DNA of 64,000 nt, from positions 2,604,001 through 2,668,000 of the forward strand of contig NZ_LR590469.1 in the NCBI RefSeq assembly GCF_901472495.1, read 5' to 3'. Below the pieces are notes generated by a model. That model was not told the DNA's origin. It ran no database searches and saw nothing but the letters and a program-made list of their open reading frames with translations. The position numbers were made by a program, and so were the translations under genes. The stretch is from Yersinia enterocolitica subsp. enterocolitica (GTDB lineage Bacteria > Pseudomonadota > Gammaproteobacteria > Enterobacterales > Enterobacteriaceae). The stretch's first letter is position 1. Each line of letters starts with the position of its first letter. Positions 45,111 to 54,899 of the stretch are shown here, piece by piece.

Positions 45111-46268
45111 ATGCAAAATTTCACCCTTCATACCCCAACTAAAGTGCTGTTCGGTACTGGCCAAATTGCGCAACTGACTAAAGAAATTCCTGCTGATGCA
45201 CGTATTTTGATTACCTATGGCGGCGGCAGCATTAAACAAAATGGTGTGCTCGACCAGGTTCACCAAGCACTGAAAGGCTTTGATTTCCTGGAGTTTGGTG
45301 GCATTGAGCCGAATCCTACCTATGAAACCCTGATGAAAGCGGTTGAAGTTTGCCGGAAAGAGAACATTACTTTCCTGCTGGCCGTTGGCGGTGGCTCTGT
45401 ATTGGATGGCACTAAATTTATCGCCGCAGCCGTCAATTATCCACAAGACCCGTGGCATATTCTGGAAACTACTGGCAGCGATATCAAACAAGCTCTGCCG
45501 ATGGGTTCAGTATTGACCTTACCCGCCACAGGCTCCGAAGCTAACAACGGCGCAGTTATCAGCCGCCGTAGCACCGGTGATAAACAGCATTTCTTCTCCG
45601 CTCATGTACAGCCGCTATTTGCCGTGCTGGACCCAGAGGTGACTTATACTTTGCCACCGCGTCAGATCGCCAATGGCGTGGTCGATGCTTTTGTTCACAC
45701 TATCGAGCAATATCTGACTTACCCGGTCGATGCCAAGGTGCAAGACAGATTTGCTGAAGGCTTGTTGCTAACCCTGATTGAAGACGGCCCTAAAGCTTTA
45801 AGCGACCCTAAAAATTACCATGTACGTGCCAATATTATGTGGAGCGCGACCATGGCATTAAATGGCCTGATTGGCGCGGGTGTCCCGCAGGATTGGGCGA
45901 CACATATGCTGGGCCACGAACTGACCGCACGTCACGGGCTGGATCATGCACAAACTTTAGCGGTGGTATTACCGGCTTTGTTGATGGCGAAGAAACAACA
46001 AAAACGCGCCAAACTACTGCAATACGCAGAACGTGTTTGGGGGCTGCAGGGCGGTAGTGAAGAACAACGTATTAATGCTGCCATTCAAGCGACCCGTGAT
46101 TTCTTTGAAAGCATGGGTGTTGCCACTCGTTTGTCCGCTTACAAACTGGATGGCAGTACCATTCCTGATCTCATTAAAAAGCTAGAAGAGCATGGTATGA
46201 CTGCGCTTGGTGAGCACAGTGATATCACTTTAGCCGATAGCAAACGTATCTACGAAGCTGCGGTCTAA
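45111..46268 (+). CDS. yqhD: NADPH-dependent aldehyde reductase YqhD
   Basis: A 385-aa group III (iron/zinc) alcohol dehydrogenase that reduces short-chain aldehydes. It has the nucleotide-binding GGGSIKQNG and GGGSVLDGTKFIA motifs, PLATGSE-type LPATGSEANNGAVIS, and the metal ligands in GVVDAFVHTIEQY (Asp, His) and MLGHELTARHGLDHAQ (two His). It matches E. coli YqhD (387 aa). It is controlled by YqhC, encoded divergently, and followed by dkgA. Confidence 0.95.
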   Translation: MQNFTLHTPTKVLFGTGQIAQLTKEIPADARILITYGGGSIKQNGVLDQVHQALKGFDFLEFGGIEPNPTYETLMKAVEVCRKENITFLLAVGGGSVLDGTKFIAAAVNYPQDPWHILETTGSDIKQALPMGSVLTLPATGSEANNGAVISRRSTGDKQHFFSAHVQPLFAVLDPEVTYTLPPRQIANGVVDAFVHTIEQYLTYPVDAKVQDRFAEGLLLTLIEDGPKALSDPKNYHVRANIMWSATMALNGLIGAGVPQDWATHMLGHELTARHGLDHAQTLAVVLPALLMAKKQQKRAKLLQYAERVWGLQGGSEEQRINAAIQATRDFFESMGVATRLSAYKLDGSTIPDLIKKLEEHGMTALGEHSDITLADSKRIYEAAV

Positions 46269-46424
46269 CAGTCATAGCTTGGCGGAATGTTAAGAGGTTA
46301 ATAATATGGTTCTTTACAGTCCGCGTTTGAGCTATTTCCAGGCAAGCTAATAAGTCGAGTCATCACGACTAAACTTAGGTAATCGGCAACTGGCTGATAC
46401 AGCCCAATCACTACCCCAAGACAT

Positions 46425-46452
46425 CACAGTTGTAGGCTTTCCTGCAACTGTG
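46425..46452. repeat. Hairpin between yqhD and dkgA
   Basis: CACAGTTGTAGG (46425-46436) pairs with CCTGCAACTGTG (46441-46452) over 12 bp with one G-T pair and a CTTT loop. No T-run follows. It sits in the 218-bp gap before dkgA and could be an RNA-processing signal or attenuator. Confidence 0.55.
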
Positions 46453-46486
46453 AATACGAAGGGTACGTATGCTAAGGAGATAATAT

Positions 46487-47320
46487 ATGGCGACGCAACC
46501 CATTATCAAATTGCACGATGGAAATCTGATGCCACAACTCGGCCTTGGCGTTTGGCAAGCAAGTATTGAAGAAACTCAACTTGCTGTCAGCAAGGCGCTG
46601 GAGGTCGGCTATCGATCAATCGATACAGCCGCTATTTATAAAAATGAAGAGGGTGTGGGTCAGGCGCTGAAATCAACGCATATCGCCCGTGATGAGCTAT
46701 TTATCACCACTAAGCTGTGGAATAGCGACCAGGATAATCCGCAACAAGCACTGGAAGAGAGCCTGAAAAAACTTCAGCTCGATTATGTGGATCTCTATCT
46801 GATCCACTGGCCAGATCCAACGCAAGATCGCTATGTCAGCGCCTGGCGTGAGCTGATCGCATTGAAAGAGCAAGGATTGATCCGCAGTATCGGCGTTTGT
46901 AACTTTAATATCCCCCATCTACAGCGGTTAATTGATGAAACTGGCGTTGCGCCTGCCGTCAATCAGATTGAGCTTCACCCCTTACTACAGCAACGGCAAA
47001 TCCATGCCTGGAATGCCACGCATCATATTGCGACAGAATCCTGGAGCCCGCTGGCCCAAGGTGGCGATGGCGTTTTTGATCAGGCAGTTATCCGTCAGTT
47101 AGCGCAGAAATACAGCAAAACGCCAGCGCAGATAGTGATCCGTTGGCATCTGGACAGTGGGTTGATTGTGATTCCGAAATCGGTGACACCTGCGCGTATC
47201 AGAGAAAACTTTGAAGTGTTTGATTTTAAACTGCACAAAGATGAACTGACGGCAATTTCGAAATTGGATAGCGGCAAACGGCTGGGGCCAGACCCGGATG
47301 TCTTCGGATCTGACCGCTAG
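46487..47320 (+). CDS. dkgA: 2,5-diketo-D-gluconate reductase A / aldehyde reductase DkgA
   Basis: A 277-aa aldo-keto reductase. The catalytic tetrad is visible: Asp and Tyr in SIDTAAIYKNEEGVG, Lys in FITTKLWN and His in DLYLIHWPDP. The NADPH-binding motif VIPKSVTPARIREN is near the C-terminus. It reduces methylglyoxal and other carbonyls and belongs to the YqhC regulon. It lies 218 bp after yqhD and converges on ygiQ, with one base between the two ends. Confidence 0.94.
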   Translation: MATQPIIKLHDGNLMPQLGLGVWQASIEETQLAVSKALEVGYRSIDTAAIYKNEEGVGQALKSTHIARDELFITTKLWNSDQDNPQQALEESLKKLQLDYVDLYLIHWPDPTQDRYVSAWRELIALKEQGLIRSIGVCNFNIPHLQRLIDETGVAPAVNQIELHPLLQQRQIHAWNATHHIATESWSPLAQGGDGVFDQAVIRQLAQKYSKTPAQIVIRWHLDSGLIVIPKSVTPARIRENFEVFDFKLHKDELTAISKLDSGKRLGPDPDVFGSDR

Positions 47321-47321
47321 T

Positions 47322-49625
47322 TTAATGCCTGGCTTTCCCTCTGGCTGTTGTACCACCGGAAGGTTTATTCACCGGCGCTCTGTTTGCGCCGGTTTTATTG
47401 CCTGTCGTCTTCGGCGCTGAACTGCCCGCCGTTGTCTGCGCCGCTTTGCCCGAAGGTGCTTTACTCGCAGGAACCTTACCTGCTGGAGCCACATTTGTTC
47501 GGTTACCCGGCTGACGCTGACGCGTGATCGAGGTGTGCTTGGTCAGCGCTGGCGTATGCTGACGATACGCCCGACGTGCTTCACGTTGTTCTTCCAGCGT
47601 AGGTGCAGGAACCAAACATTCACGGCGGCTACCAATCAAATGTTGTAACCCCATATCCTCTAATGCTGTGCGGATCATCGGCCAATTGACAGGATCATGA
47701 TAACGTAGCAATGCCTTATGCAACCGACGCTGACGATCGCCTTTCGGCACCACAACATCCTCACTCTTGTAGTCCACTTTACTCAACGGGTTCTTGCCGG
47801 TGTAATACATGGTGGTGGAGTTAGCCAACGGTGATGGATAGAAGTTCTGCACCTGATCCAAACGGAAGCGGTTTTTCTTCAACCAAAGCGCCAAATTGAC
47901 CATATCTTTATCTTCGGTTCCCGGATGAGCCGAGATGAAATACGGAATCAAATATTGCTCTTTACCCGCCTGCCTGGAATAGGTATCAAACAGCTCTTTA
48001 AAGCGCTGATAGCTGCCCATTCCCGGTTTCATCATTTTTGAAAGAGGCCCTTCTTCAGTGTGCTCCGGGGCTATTTTCAAGTAACCGCCCACATGGTGGC
48101 TGGCTAATTCTTTGATATAACGCGGATCTTCTACTGCCAAGTCATAGCGGACACCGGAGGCAATCAGGATTTTTTTAATCCCTTTCAAATCACGCGCTCG
48201 CCGATACAGAGAAATGGTCGGCTGATGGTTAGTGTCCATGTGCTGGCAGATTTCAGGATAAACGCAGGATGCGCGGCGGCATGTTTGCTCGGCTCGCGGC
48301 GACTGGCAACGCAGCATATACATGTTGGCTGTCGGGCCACCCAAATCAGAGATAATGCCGGTAAAACCAGGAACTTTATCGCGAATTTCTTCTATTTCAC
48401 GAATGATGGAATCTTCAGAACGGCTCTGGATAATGCGCCCTTCATGTTCGGTAATTGAACAGAATGAGCAACCGCCATAGCAGCCACGCATGATATTAAT
48501 CGAGAAACGAATCATATCGTAAGCCGGGATCGGCGATTTCCCATAAGAGGGATGCGGCACACGTTGATAAGGCAGGGCAAAAACGCTGTCCATTTCTTCG
48601 GTGCTAAGCGGGATTGCCGGCGGATTAATCCAGATATAGCGGTCGCCATGTTTTTGCATCAAAGCCCGGGCACAACCGGGGTTGGTTTCATGATGTAAAA
48701 TCCGCGAGGTGTGGGCATATAGCACTTTGTCTGCTTTCACTTTTTCATAAGAGGGCAGCAAGACATAGGTTTTTTCCCACGGCTTAGGTTTGGCAGCCCG
48801 CACAGTAATAGGTTTGGCTTCCGGCTCAGGAACCGTGTCTGTGGCGCAGGGTAAATCTTCGCCGTAAGGGTTGGGAATCGCTTCGATACGGCCCGGTTTA
48901 TCCAGCCGGGTAGAATCCACACCACTCCAGCCCGGCAATGCCGTTTTGCGCATCACCACGGTGTTACGGACATCCTGAATATCAGCAATTTTCTCACCCG
49001 CGGCCAGACGGTGTGCCACTTCAACCAGAGGCCGTTCACCATTGCCGTACACCAGCATATCGGCTTTGGCATCGACGATAACCGAGCGGCGCACAGTATC
49101 CGACCAATAATCATAATGAGCGATGCGGCGCAAGCTGGCTTCAATACCACCAAGTAAAACCGGCACATGGCTATAAGCCTCTTTACAGCGCTGGCTATAT
49201 ACCAATGTGGCGCGGTCTGGCCGCTTACCACTTTGATTATCGGGTGTATAAGCATCGTCATGGCGTAACTTGCGATCAGCGGTATAGCGGTTGATCATCG
49301 AATCCATATTGCCCGCCGTGACCCCGAAGAATAGATTCGGCTCCCCCAATCGCATGAAATCGTTTTTATTGGTCCAATCAGGCTGAGCAATGATTCCCAC
49401 ACGGAAACCCTGAGCTTCCAGCATGCGACCAATGATAGCCATACCAAAACTGGGGTGGTCAACGTAAGCATCGCCGGTGATAACAATAATATCGCAGCTA
49501 TCCCAGCCTAATATGTCCATTTCTGCGCGAGACATCGGTAAAAATGGCGCTGTGCCATAGCATTCAGCCCAATAAGGCTGATAAGAAAACAGGTCACGCT
49601 CTGGCTGGATCAGGCTGGTACTCAT
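47322..49625 (-). CDS. ygiQ: Radical SAM protein YgiQ (UPF0313)
   Basis: A 767-aa radical SAM enzyme of unknown substrate. An N-terminal B12-binding-like region (DIIVITGDAYVDHPSFGMAI, LEAQGFRVGIIAQPD) precedes the [4Fe-4S] motif in MRGCYGGCSFCSITEHEGR (CxxxCxxC). Conserved segments around LKIAPEHTEEGPLSKMMKPG and FISAHPGTEDKDMV follow, then a DUF3362-type region. The last 80 or so residues are a low-complexity basic tail rich in Lys, Ala, Thr and Pro, common in enterobacterial YgiQ. It is transcribed alone. Confidence 0.93.
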   Translation of the reverse strand: MSTSLIQPERDLFSYQPYWAECYGTAPFLPMSRAEMDILGWDSCDIIVITGDAYVDHPSFGMAIIGRMLEAQGFRVGIIAQPDWTNKNDFMRLGEPNLFFGVTAGNMDSMINRYTADRKLRHDDAYTPDNQSGKRPDRATLVYSQRCKEAYSHVPVLLGGIEASLRRIAHYDYWSDTVRRSVIVDAKADMLVYGNGERPLVEVAHRLAAGEKIADIQDVRNTVVMRKTALPGWSGVDSTRLDKPGRIEAIPNPYGEDLPCATDTVPEPEAKPITVRAAKPKPWEKTYVLLPSYEKVKADKVLYAHTSRILHHETNPGCARALMQKHGDRYIWINPPAIPLSTEEMDSVFALPYQRVPHPSYGKSPIPAYDMIRFSINIMRGCYGGCSFCSITEHEGRIIQSRSEDSIIREIEEIRDKVPGFTGIISDLGGPTANMYMLRCQSPRAEQTCRRASCVYPEICQHMDTNHQPTISLYRRARDLKGIKKILIASGVRYDLAVEDPRYIKELASHHVGGYLKIAPEHTEEGPLSKMMKPGMGSYQRFKELFDTYSRQAGKEQYLIPYFISAHPGTEDKDMVNLALWLKKNRFRLDQVQNFYPSPLANSTTMYYTGKNPLSKVDYKSEDVVVPKGDRQRRLHKALLRYHDPVNWPMIRTALEDMGLQHLIGSRRECLVPAPTLEEQREARRAYRQHTPALTKHTSITRQRQPGNRTNVAPAGKVPASKAPSGKAAQTTAGSSAPKTTGNKTGANRAPVNKPSGGTTARGKARH

Positions 49626-49808
49626 GGCAATACTCTTTGAATTGGGGAAAGTTGAGGTGGTTCGGGTTAAGAAATCATCACCGGGCGGCGATTATACGCA
49701 TTTATCCATGAAAAGAGGAAGGATATATCTTTTGATAACGTGATTAACGCTATCAGTTAAAACAGGATCACTGGACGATTATTCATCGAAACAATGATCC
49801 CATTCTTC

Positions 49809-51236
49809 TTAACCGAGCGTCGGCACAGCTTGTGTCACTAATTGCCCTGCGGAGCCACGATCTGCCATCTCAAGGCTCTGGCTGTAGAATAGGAATGGAA
49901 AATGCTCGGAAGAAACCTGATTGAAGTACACCAGTAACTCCACACTCCCATCAACCCAGACGGTATCTTTCCAGCCACGATCCTCGGCCATCGCCGGTGC
50001 ACCATTCACATTTTTCACCAAGAACGAGACGCCCTGTATATGGAATGCTTGCGGCATATCTGCGTGTATGATCCAACGCTCCCAAGTCCCTTGCTGTGCT
50101 TGAGCATCGACCCGACTCATATCCCAGATAACGCCATTGATTCCCGGCAGATCATCCCCCAGGCGGAACTCTCGGGTGCGCACCACACTGCCATCCAGAA
50201 TCTGATCAGAGAGCAAACGCATTGGTAGGTTATCAGTGACCAACGGCAGCAAGCCGGTCGGTTTTAATGTCAGTACTAAAGTGGAAATTAAAATACTCGA
50301 TGGCTCAAATAGCCCACGTAACCTGTCCATAATCCCGGCAGACTCCCCCGCCGTGATGGACACCTCACTACCCTGCGACATATCGATAACCACTTCACGC
50401 CGCTCACCGGGAGCCAGTGAGAGCTGTTGTACCGCAACTGGCGCAGGCAGAAAACCTTGATCACTGGCCACCACATGCAATGGGCGGCCGTCACTCAATT
50501 GCAAGGTATAGCGGCGGGCATTGGACGCATTGAGTAAACGTAAGCGCACCCAACCACGGGAAACCTCAACAAACGGGCTTTGCACCCCGTTAACCAGCAA
50601 TGTATCGCCGATAAAGCCGCCTTTGGCTGGCGGGTCGTATTCCGGCACACCAAAGTTATCCAGCCGCTTATCCTGAATAATAATCGGAAAATCATCTACG
50701 CCGTAATGGCTTGGCAATGGCATCGCTTTGCTGACTTCATCTTCCACCAGCCACATCCCCGCCAGCCCATTATAAACATGGGGTGCCATGCGGTTAGGCG
50801 TATTGGCATGATACCAACAAGTTGCAGCGGGTTGGCGTACAGGCAAAACCGGTGACCAGTCGACGCCAGGGGAAATCATACGTGCGGCCCCCCCCATCAA
50901 CGTGCCAGGCACCTGTAACCCGCTAATCGTCATTGATACCGACTCAGCCAAACGGTTGCTGTAAATGAGCTTAACATCATCACCGCTGTACACCCGAACG
51001 GTCGGCCCCAGATACATCCCGTTAATACCCCATACCGCAGCTTTCTGCCTGCCACTGAATGCCCAATGCGCTCGCTGTAAAGTCAAAAACAGCGGTTGGC
51101 CACGACGAGACTCCAGTAAAGGTGGAACAGGTAACGAGGGTTGCTGGGTACTATTAGCCTGTGCCCTCAATGGCAACGAACCCGCGCCTAGCGCTAAGCC
51201 CGTAGCCTGAATGAACTGGCGACGACTGAGTGACAT
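49809..51236 (-). CDS. ftsP: Cell-division protein FtsP (SufI)
   Basis: A periplasmic multicopper-oxidase-like protein that supports the divisome under stress. The ATG at 51236, with GGAGA upstream, begins a twin-arginine signal (MSLSRRQFIQATGLALGAGS), giving 475 aa; the open frame extends 28 codons further without reason. Three cupredoxin domains follow: LYSNRL-type LIYSNRLAESVSMTISGLQV, CWYHANTPNRMAPHVYNGLA, and the C-terminal FHIQGVSFLVKNVNGAPAM. The copper ligands of true oxidases are largely missing, as in SufI. It follows plsC and parC on the same strand. Confidence 0.94.
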   Translation of the reverse strand: MSLSRRQFIQATGLALGAGSLPLRAQANSTQQPSLPVPPLLESRRGQPLFLTLQRAHWAFSGRQKAAVWGINGMYLGPTVRVYSGDDVKLIYSNRLAESVSMTISGLQVPGTLMGGAARMISPGVDWSPVLPVRQPAATCWYHANTPNRMAPHVYNGLAGMWLVEDEVSKAMPLPSHYGVDDFPIIIQDKRLDNFGVPEYDPPAKGGFIGDTLLVNGVQSPFVEVSRGWVRLRLLNASNARRYTLQLSDGRPLHVVASDQGFLPAPVAVQQLSLAPGERREVVIDMSQGSEVSITAGESAGIMDRLRGLFEPSSILISTLVLTLKPTGLLPLVTDNLPMRLLSDQILDGSVVRTREFRLGDDLPGINGVIWDMSRVDAQAQQGTWERWIIHADMPQAFHIQGVSFLVKNVNGAPAMAEDRGWKDTVWVDGSVELLVYFNQVSSEHFPFLFYSQSLEMADRGSAGQLVTQAVPTLG

Positions 51237-51398
51237 ATCTTCTCCGTGAAAACCACAATCAAACCTACTGCAAAATTTTGCCTGACTGCGAATAACGCTG
51301 AAAGACGGCAAAACGCTCACGACCAGAGTCGTTTAAATAAAAATGGATTCAGGCAAAATAATCAATGCAGAATCAACCTACGGCAAACAACGAATAGA

Positions 51399-52130
51399 TT
51401 ATTTTTCAGTTGCTGCCTGCTGGGCAATTTCTGCATCAAGTTGCTCAATTTTAGCCAGCATTAAATTGCGGCAATGCTCTGACAACTCGCGCACACGTTC
51501 TTTACCATAACCAGTGGTATCAACGGGCGGCATTATTTCTACGATAACTTTGCCATTTGACCAACGGTTTAACTTGATATTATTGGTGCTGGATACGCAG
51601 ATTGGCACAATGGGCACCCCAGCAGCGATAGCGGCATGGAAGGCTCCGGTCTTAAACGGCAGCAAACCACGGCCACGGCTACGCGTCCCTTCAGGGAACA
51701 TCCAGATAGAAACGTTCTTTTTTTTCACTTGCTCAACGACTTGAGCAATAGTGCCATGTGCTTTGGCGCGATTATCACGGTCAATAAGCAGGTTGCCAGT
51801 CAGCCAATACAGTGGGCCAAATAAAGGTATCCACAACAAGCTCTTTTTGCCCACGGTGACAGTGCCGGATTGAACCACATTAGACATCGTGACCATATCG
51901 TAGTTATTTTGATGGTTAGCGATGTAAATGCAGGTACCGTAGTTCGCTGCTTCCGCCGGAATCCGCTGTTCAACGGTAATCCCAAATAACACTGACATCC
52001 GGCCAAATAGATGGGCGAACGTGGCGAGATTACGCGGATTTCGTGGGCGAAACAGGCAATAAATTGAACCAAACACACACACCAGAACACAATATAAAAC
52101 TGCCAGTACCGTGCGCAAAATTAATAGCAT
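51399..52130 (-). CDS. plsC: 1-acyl-sn-glycerol-3-phosphate acyltransferase PlsC
   Basis: A 243-aa membrane acyltransferase that adds the second acyl chain to lysophosphatidic acid. It has the catalytic HX4D motif in IANHQNNYDMVTM, the glycerol-phosphate motif MFPEGTRSRGRGLLPFKTGA, and VPIVPICVSS. An N-terminal membrane helix (LLILRTVLAVLYCVLVCVFG) is present. It lies between parC and ftsP on the minus strand, as in E. coli. Confidence 0.95.
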   Translation of the reverse strand: MLLILRTVLAVLYCVLVCVFGSIYCLFRPRNPRNLATFAHLFGRMSVLFGITVEQRIPAEAANYGTCIYIANHQNNYDMVTMSNVVQSGTVTVGKKSLLWIPLFGPLYWLTGNLLIDRDNRAKAHGTIAQVVEQVKKKNVSIWMFPEGTRSRGRGLLPFKTGAFHAAIAAGVPIVPICVSSTNNIKLNRWSNGKVIVEIMPPVDTTGYGKERVRELSEHCRNLMLAKIEQLDAEIAQQAATEK

Positions 52131-52267
52131 AACAACCTCTTAAACACTTATTTTTATGAAACACTCACTTCTAGTAAACACAGACTCTTAGATTTGTAAT
52201 CGGCGCTAGTATAGCGGCTTCCTGATAAAACACCGCGCAGATTCATTACCTAATGATGTTACGCGAA

Positions 52268-52288
52268 AGCGCGCGAATGATGCGCGCT
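52268..52288 (-). terminator. Stem-loop after parC
   Basis: AGCGCGC pairs with GCGCGCT (7 bp, all G-C plus one A-T) around a 7-base loop, 23 bp after the parC stop on the minus strand, followed by TTCGCG. It may separate parC from plsC. Confidence 0.5.
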
Positions 52289-52311
52289 CCCTGTTACATT
52301 AACTGGCTACC

Positions 52312-54588
52312 TCATGACTCTTCATTATCTGTTGGTGTCGCCCGCTCAGGCGCATCAACATCAACGCGGTCAATCCGCTGTAGCCCTCGAGGCAGTGGTG
52401 AACCTTTGCGACCACGTTCGGCACGGAATTTCTGCAAATCTTCCGGCCGTAAGGTTAGCTTACGTTTACCGAAGTGAAGTGTAATTGAGGTTTGCGGAGG
52501 TAAGACAAATAACCATACCAAGCGATCTTTACCCGTCGCCGCATCCGCTGCCGGGATCGAGACGATTTTATTACCCTTACCTTTTGATAATTCAGGTAGA
52601 TCTGCCACCGGGAACATCAACATACGGCCAGCCGCAGTGATGGATAACAACATGTCATCCGGCCCATAAATCTCTAATGGTGGTAGCGCTTTGGCATTTT
52701 CCGGCAAGGTAATCATGGTCTTGCCTGCACGGTTTTTGGCGACCAAATCATTGAAAGTACATACAAAGCCATAACCGGCATCTGAAGCCATCAATAATTT
52801 CTGGTCATCTGCGGCCATGAGCACGTGTTCAATATTGGCTCCCGGCGGCAGAGTCAACTTGCCGGTCAACGGCTCCCCTTGCCCACGCGCAGATGGCAAG
52901 GTCAGTGGATCTAATGCGTAGCTGCGACCGGTGGAGTCCATAAACACCACCGGCTGGTTACTCTTACCGCGAGCCGCTGCACGGAAACTGTCGCCAGCTT
53001 TATAACTTAACCCACTCGGGTCAATATCATGGCCTTTGGCACTGCGCACCCACCCCATTTCTGACAGCACGATGGTCACCGGCTCAGACGGCACAATATC
53101 ATGCTCACTCATGGCTTTGGCTTCTTCACGTTCAGTCAGCGGCGAACGGCGATCATCGCCATAAGCGGCTGCATCAGCCAGAATTTCTTTCTTAATCAGG
53201 GTATTAAGTTTGCGTTCTGACGCCAATAAAGCTTGTAACTGGTCACGTTCTTTGGCTAATTCATCTTGCTCACCACGAATCTTCATCTCTTCCAATTTAG
53301 CTAAATGGCGGAGTTTCAGTTCGAGGATCGCTTCAGCCTGAGTTTCAGAAATCGCGAAACGCTGCATCAGCAGCGGTTTTGGCTCATCTTCAGTACGGAT
53401 GATATGAATAACTTCGTCGATATTCAGGAAGGCAATCAATAAGCCTTCTAAAATATGTAGCCGCTTCAGTACTTTTTCCAGGCGATAATTCAACCGGTTA
53501 CGTACAGTTTGACGACGGAATACCAACCACTCGGTCAGGATCTCCACCAGCCCTTTCACCGTTGGGCGATGATCCAGGCCGATCATATTCATGTTGATAC
53601 GGTAACTTCTTTCCAGATCCGTGGTGGCGAACAGATGGTTCATCACTTGATCCAGATCGACACGATTGGTACGTGGAACTATTACCAGGCGAGTAGGGTT
53701 TTCATGGTCAGATTCATCACGTAAATCTTCAACCATTGGCAATTTCTTGGCGCGCATCTGGCTGGCAATCTGTTCCAACACCTTAGCGCCAGAAACCTGA
53801 TGCGGTAGTGCAGTGATGACCGCACTGCCATCTTCTTTTTTCCACAAGGCGCGCATCCGCACCGAGCCACGACCACTCTGGTAAATCTTACGAATCTCAT
53901 TACGTGGCGTGATAATTTCCGCTTCAGTCGGGAAATCAGGCCCTTGCACAAACTCCAGCAACTCTTCCAGTGAAGACGTTGGCTTATCAATCAACGCAAG
54001 CACCGCCTGCGCAATTTCTCGCACGTTATGTGGCGGAATATCGGTTGCCATACCCACAGCAATACCAGTAGTGCCATTGAGCAGAATATTGGGCAGGCGT
54101 GCAGGTAGCATTTTCGGCTCCTGCATGGTGCCATCAAAGTTCGGCACCCAATCAACAGTTCCCTGCCCCAACTCACCCAACAACACTTCTGCATATTTGG
54201 ATAAGCGAGATTCGGTGTAACGCATTGCCGCAAAGGATTTAGGGTCATCTGGTGCCCCCCAGTTCCCTTGTCCATCGACTAATGGATAACGGTAAGAGAA
54301 TGGCTGTGCCATCAGCACCATTGCTTCATAACACGCGCTGTCACCATGTGGGTGATATTTACCCAACACGTCACCCACGGTACGGGCTGATTTTTTGAAT
54401 TTAGCGCTATTGTTCAGCCCCAGTTCGGACATTGCGTAGATAATGCGCCGTTGCACCGGCTTCAAACCATCGCCGATAAACGGCAACGCCCGATCCATGA
54501 TGACGTACATGGAATAGTTCAGATAGGCGTTTTCAGTAAAGGTGTGCAGCGGTAAGCGTTCTGCACCGTCATGAGTCAAATCACTCAT
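52312..54588 (-). CDS. parC: DNA topoisomerase IV subunit A (ParC)
   Basis: A 758-aa type IIA topoisomerase breakage-reunion subunit. The quinolone-resistance region reads KYHPHGDSACYEAMVLMAQP, which has Ser and Glu-type wild-type residues (HGDSACYEAM) at the positions altered in quinolone resistance. The catalytic Tyr is in AAMRYTESRLSKYAEV. A GyrA-like C-terminal beta-pinwheel (from about 500) has DPSGLSYKAGD and STGRSYALDPLTLPSARGQG. It decatenates chromosomes with ParE, encoded about 2 kb away on the same strand rather than next to it. It starts 311 bp from the divergent mdaB. Confidence 0.97.
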   Translation of the reverse strand: MSDLTHDGAERLPLHTFTENAYLNYSMYVIMDRALPFIGDGLKPVQRRIIYAMSELGLNNSAKFKKSARTVGDVLGKYHPHGDSACYEAMVLMAQPFSYRYPLVDGQGNWGAPDDPKSFAAMRYTESRLSKYAEVLLGELGQGTVDWVPNFDGTMQEPKMLPARLPNILLNGTTGIAVGMATDIPPHNVREIAQAVLALIDKPTSSLEELLEFVQGPDFPTEAEIITPRNEIRKIYQSGRGSVRMRALWKKEDGSAVITALPHQVSGAKVLEQIASQMRAKKLPMVEDLRDESDHENPTRLVIVPRTNRVDLDQVMNHLFATTDLERSYRINMNMIGLDHRPTVKGLVEILTEWLVFRRQTVRNRLNYRLEKVLKRLHILEGLLIAFLNIDEVIHIIRTEDEPKPLLMQRFAISETQAEAILELKLRHLAKLEEMKIRGEQDELAKERDQLQALLASERKLNTLIKKEILADAAAYGDDRRSPLTEREEAKAMSEHDIVPSEPVTIVLSEMGWVRSAKGHDIDPSGLSYKAGDSFRAAARGKSNQPVVFMDSTGRSYALDPLTLPSARGQGEPLTGKLTLPPGANIEHVLMAADDQKLLMASDAGYGFVCTFNDLVAKNRAGKTMITLPENAKALPPLEIYGPDDMLLSITAAGRMLMFPVADLPELSKGKGNKIVSIPAADAATGKDRLVWLFVLPPQTSITLHFGKRKLTLRPEDLQKFRAERGRKGSPLPRGLQRIDRVDVDAPERATPTDNEES

Positions 54589-54774
54589 TACTCAATTATC
54601 CTCAGACTCTGGAGGCGATCACTGTCAGTCAGCAGATCGGCACCGCAAGTTCATTGTCAATTTCTGCCCGCGATAGTACCTCATCTGCGGGGCTACTGTC
54701 ACAACCCACAGAAGCAATGTCGTGTCGGCTGATGCGCAATTTTGCAGCTAAAACGCCGCAATCCAGGTGCTTTA
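54589..54774. other. parC-mdaB divergent promoter region
   Basis: No gene is seen in the 311-bp gap to mdaB. It must contain the promoters of parC (minus) and mdaB (plus). The only clear structure is the palindrome at 54775-54789, listed separately. Confidence 0.4.
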
Positions 54775-54789
54775 TTGCTTATTAAGCAA
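54775..54789. promoter_or_regulatory. LysR-type operator candidate upstream of mdaB
   Basis: TTGCTTATTAAGCAA is a perfect 15-bp palindrome of the T-N11-A type recognised by LysR-family regulators. It lies 111 bp before mdaB. A LysR-type regulator is encoded just beyond ygiN at 55857-56774. Confidence 0.55.
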
Positions 54790-54899
54790 CAGTGTTATGC
54801 ATTGTTGTCTCTTTTTCTCTGGTAAAAAAACCATTAGCATGCTGAGTATTCCAGGTTGGCCAGTATCAGGCTTCCTTATGTTCTATAAAGGTTATATCA

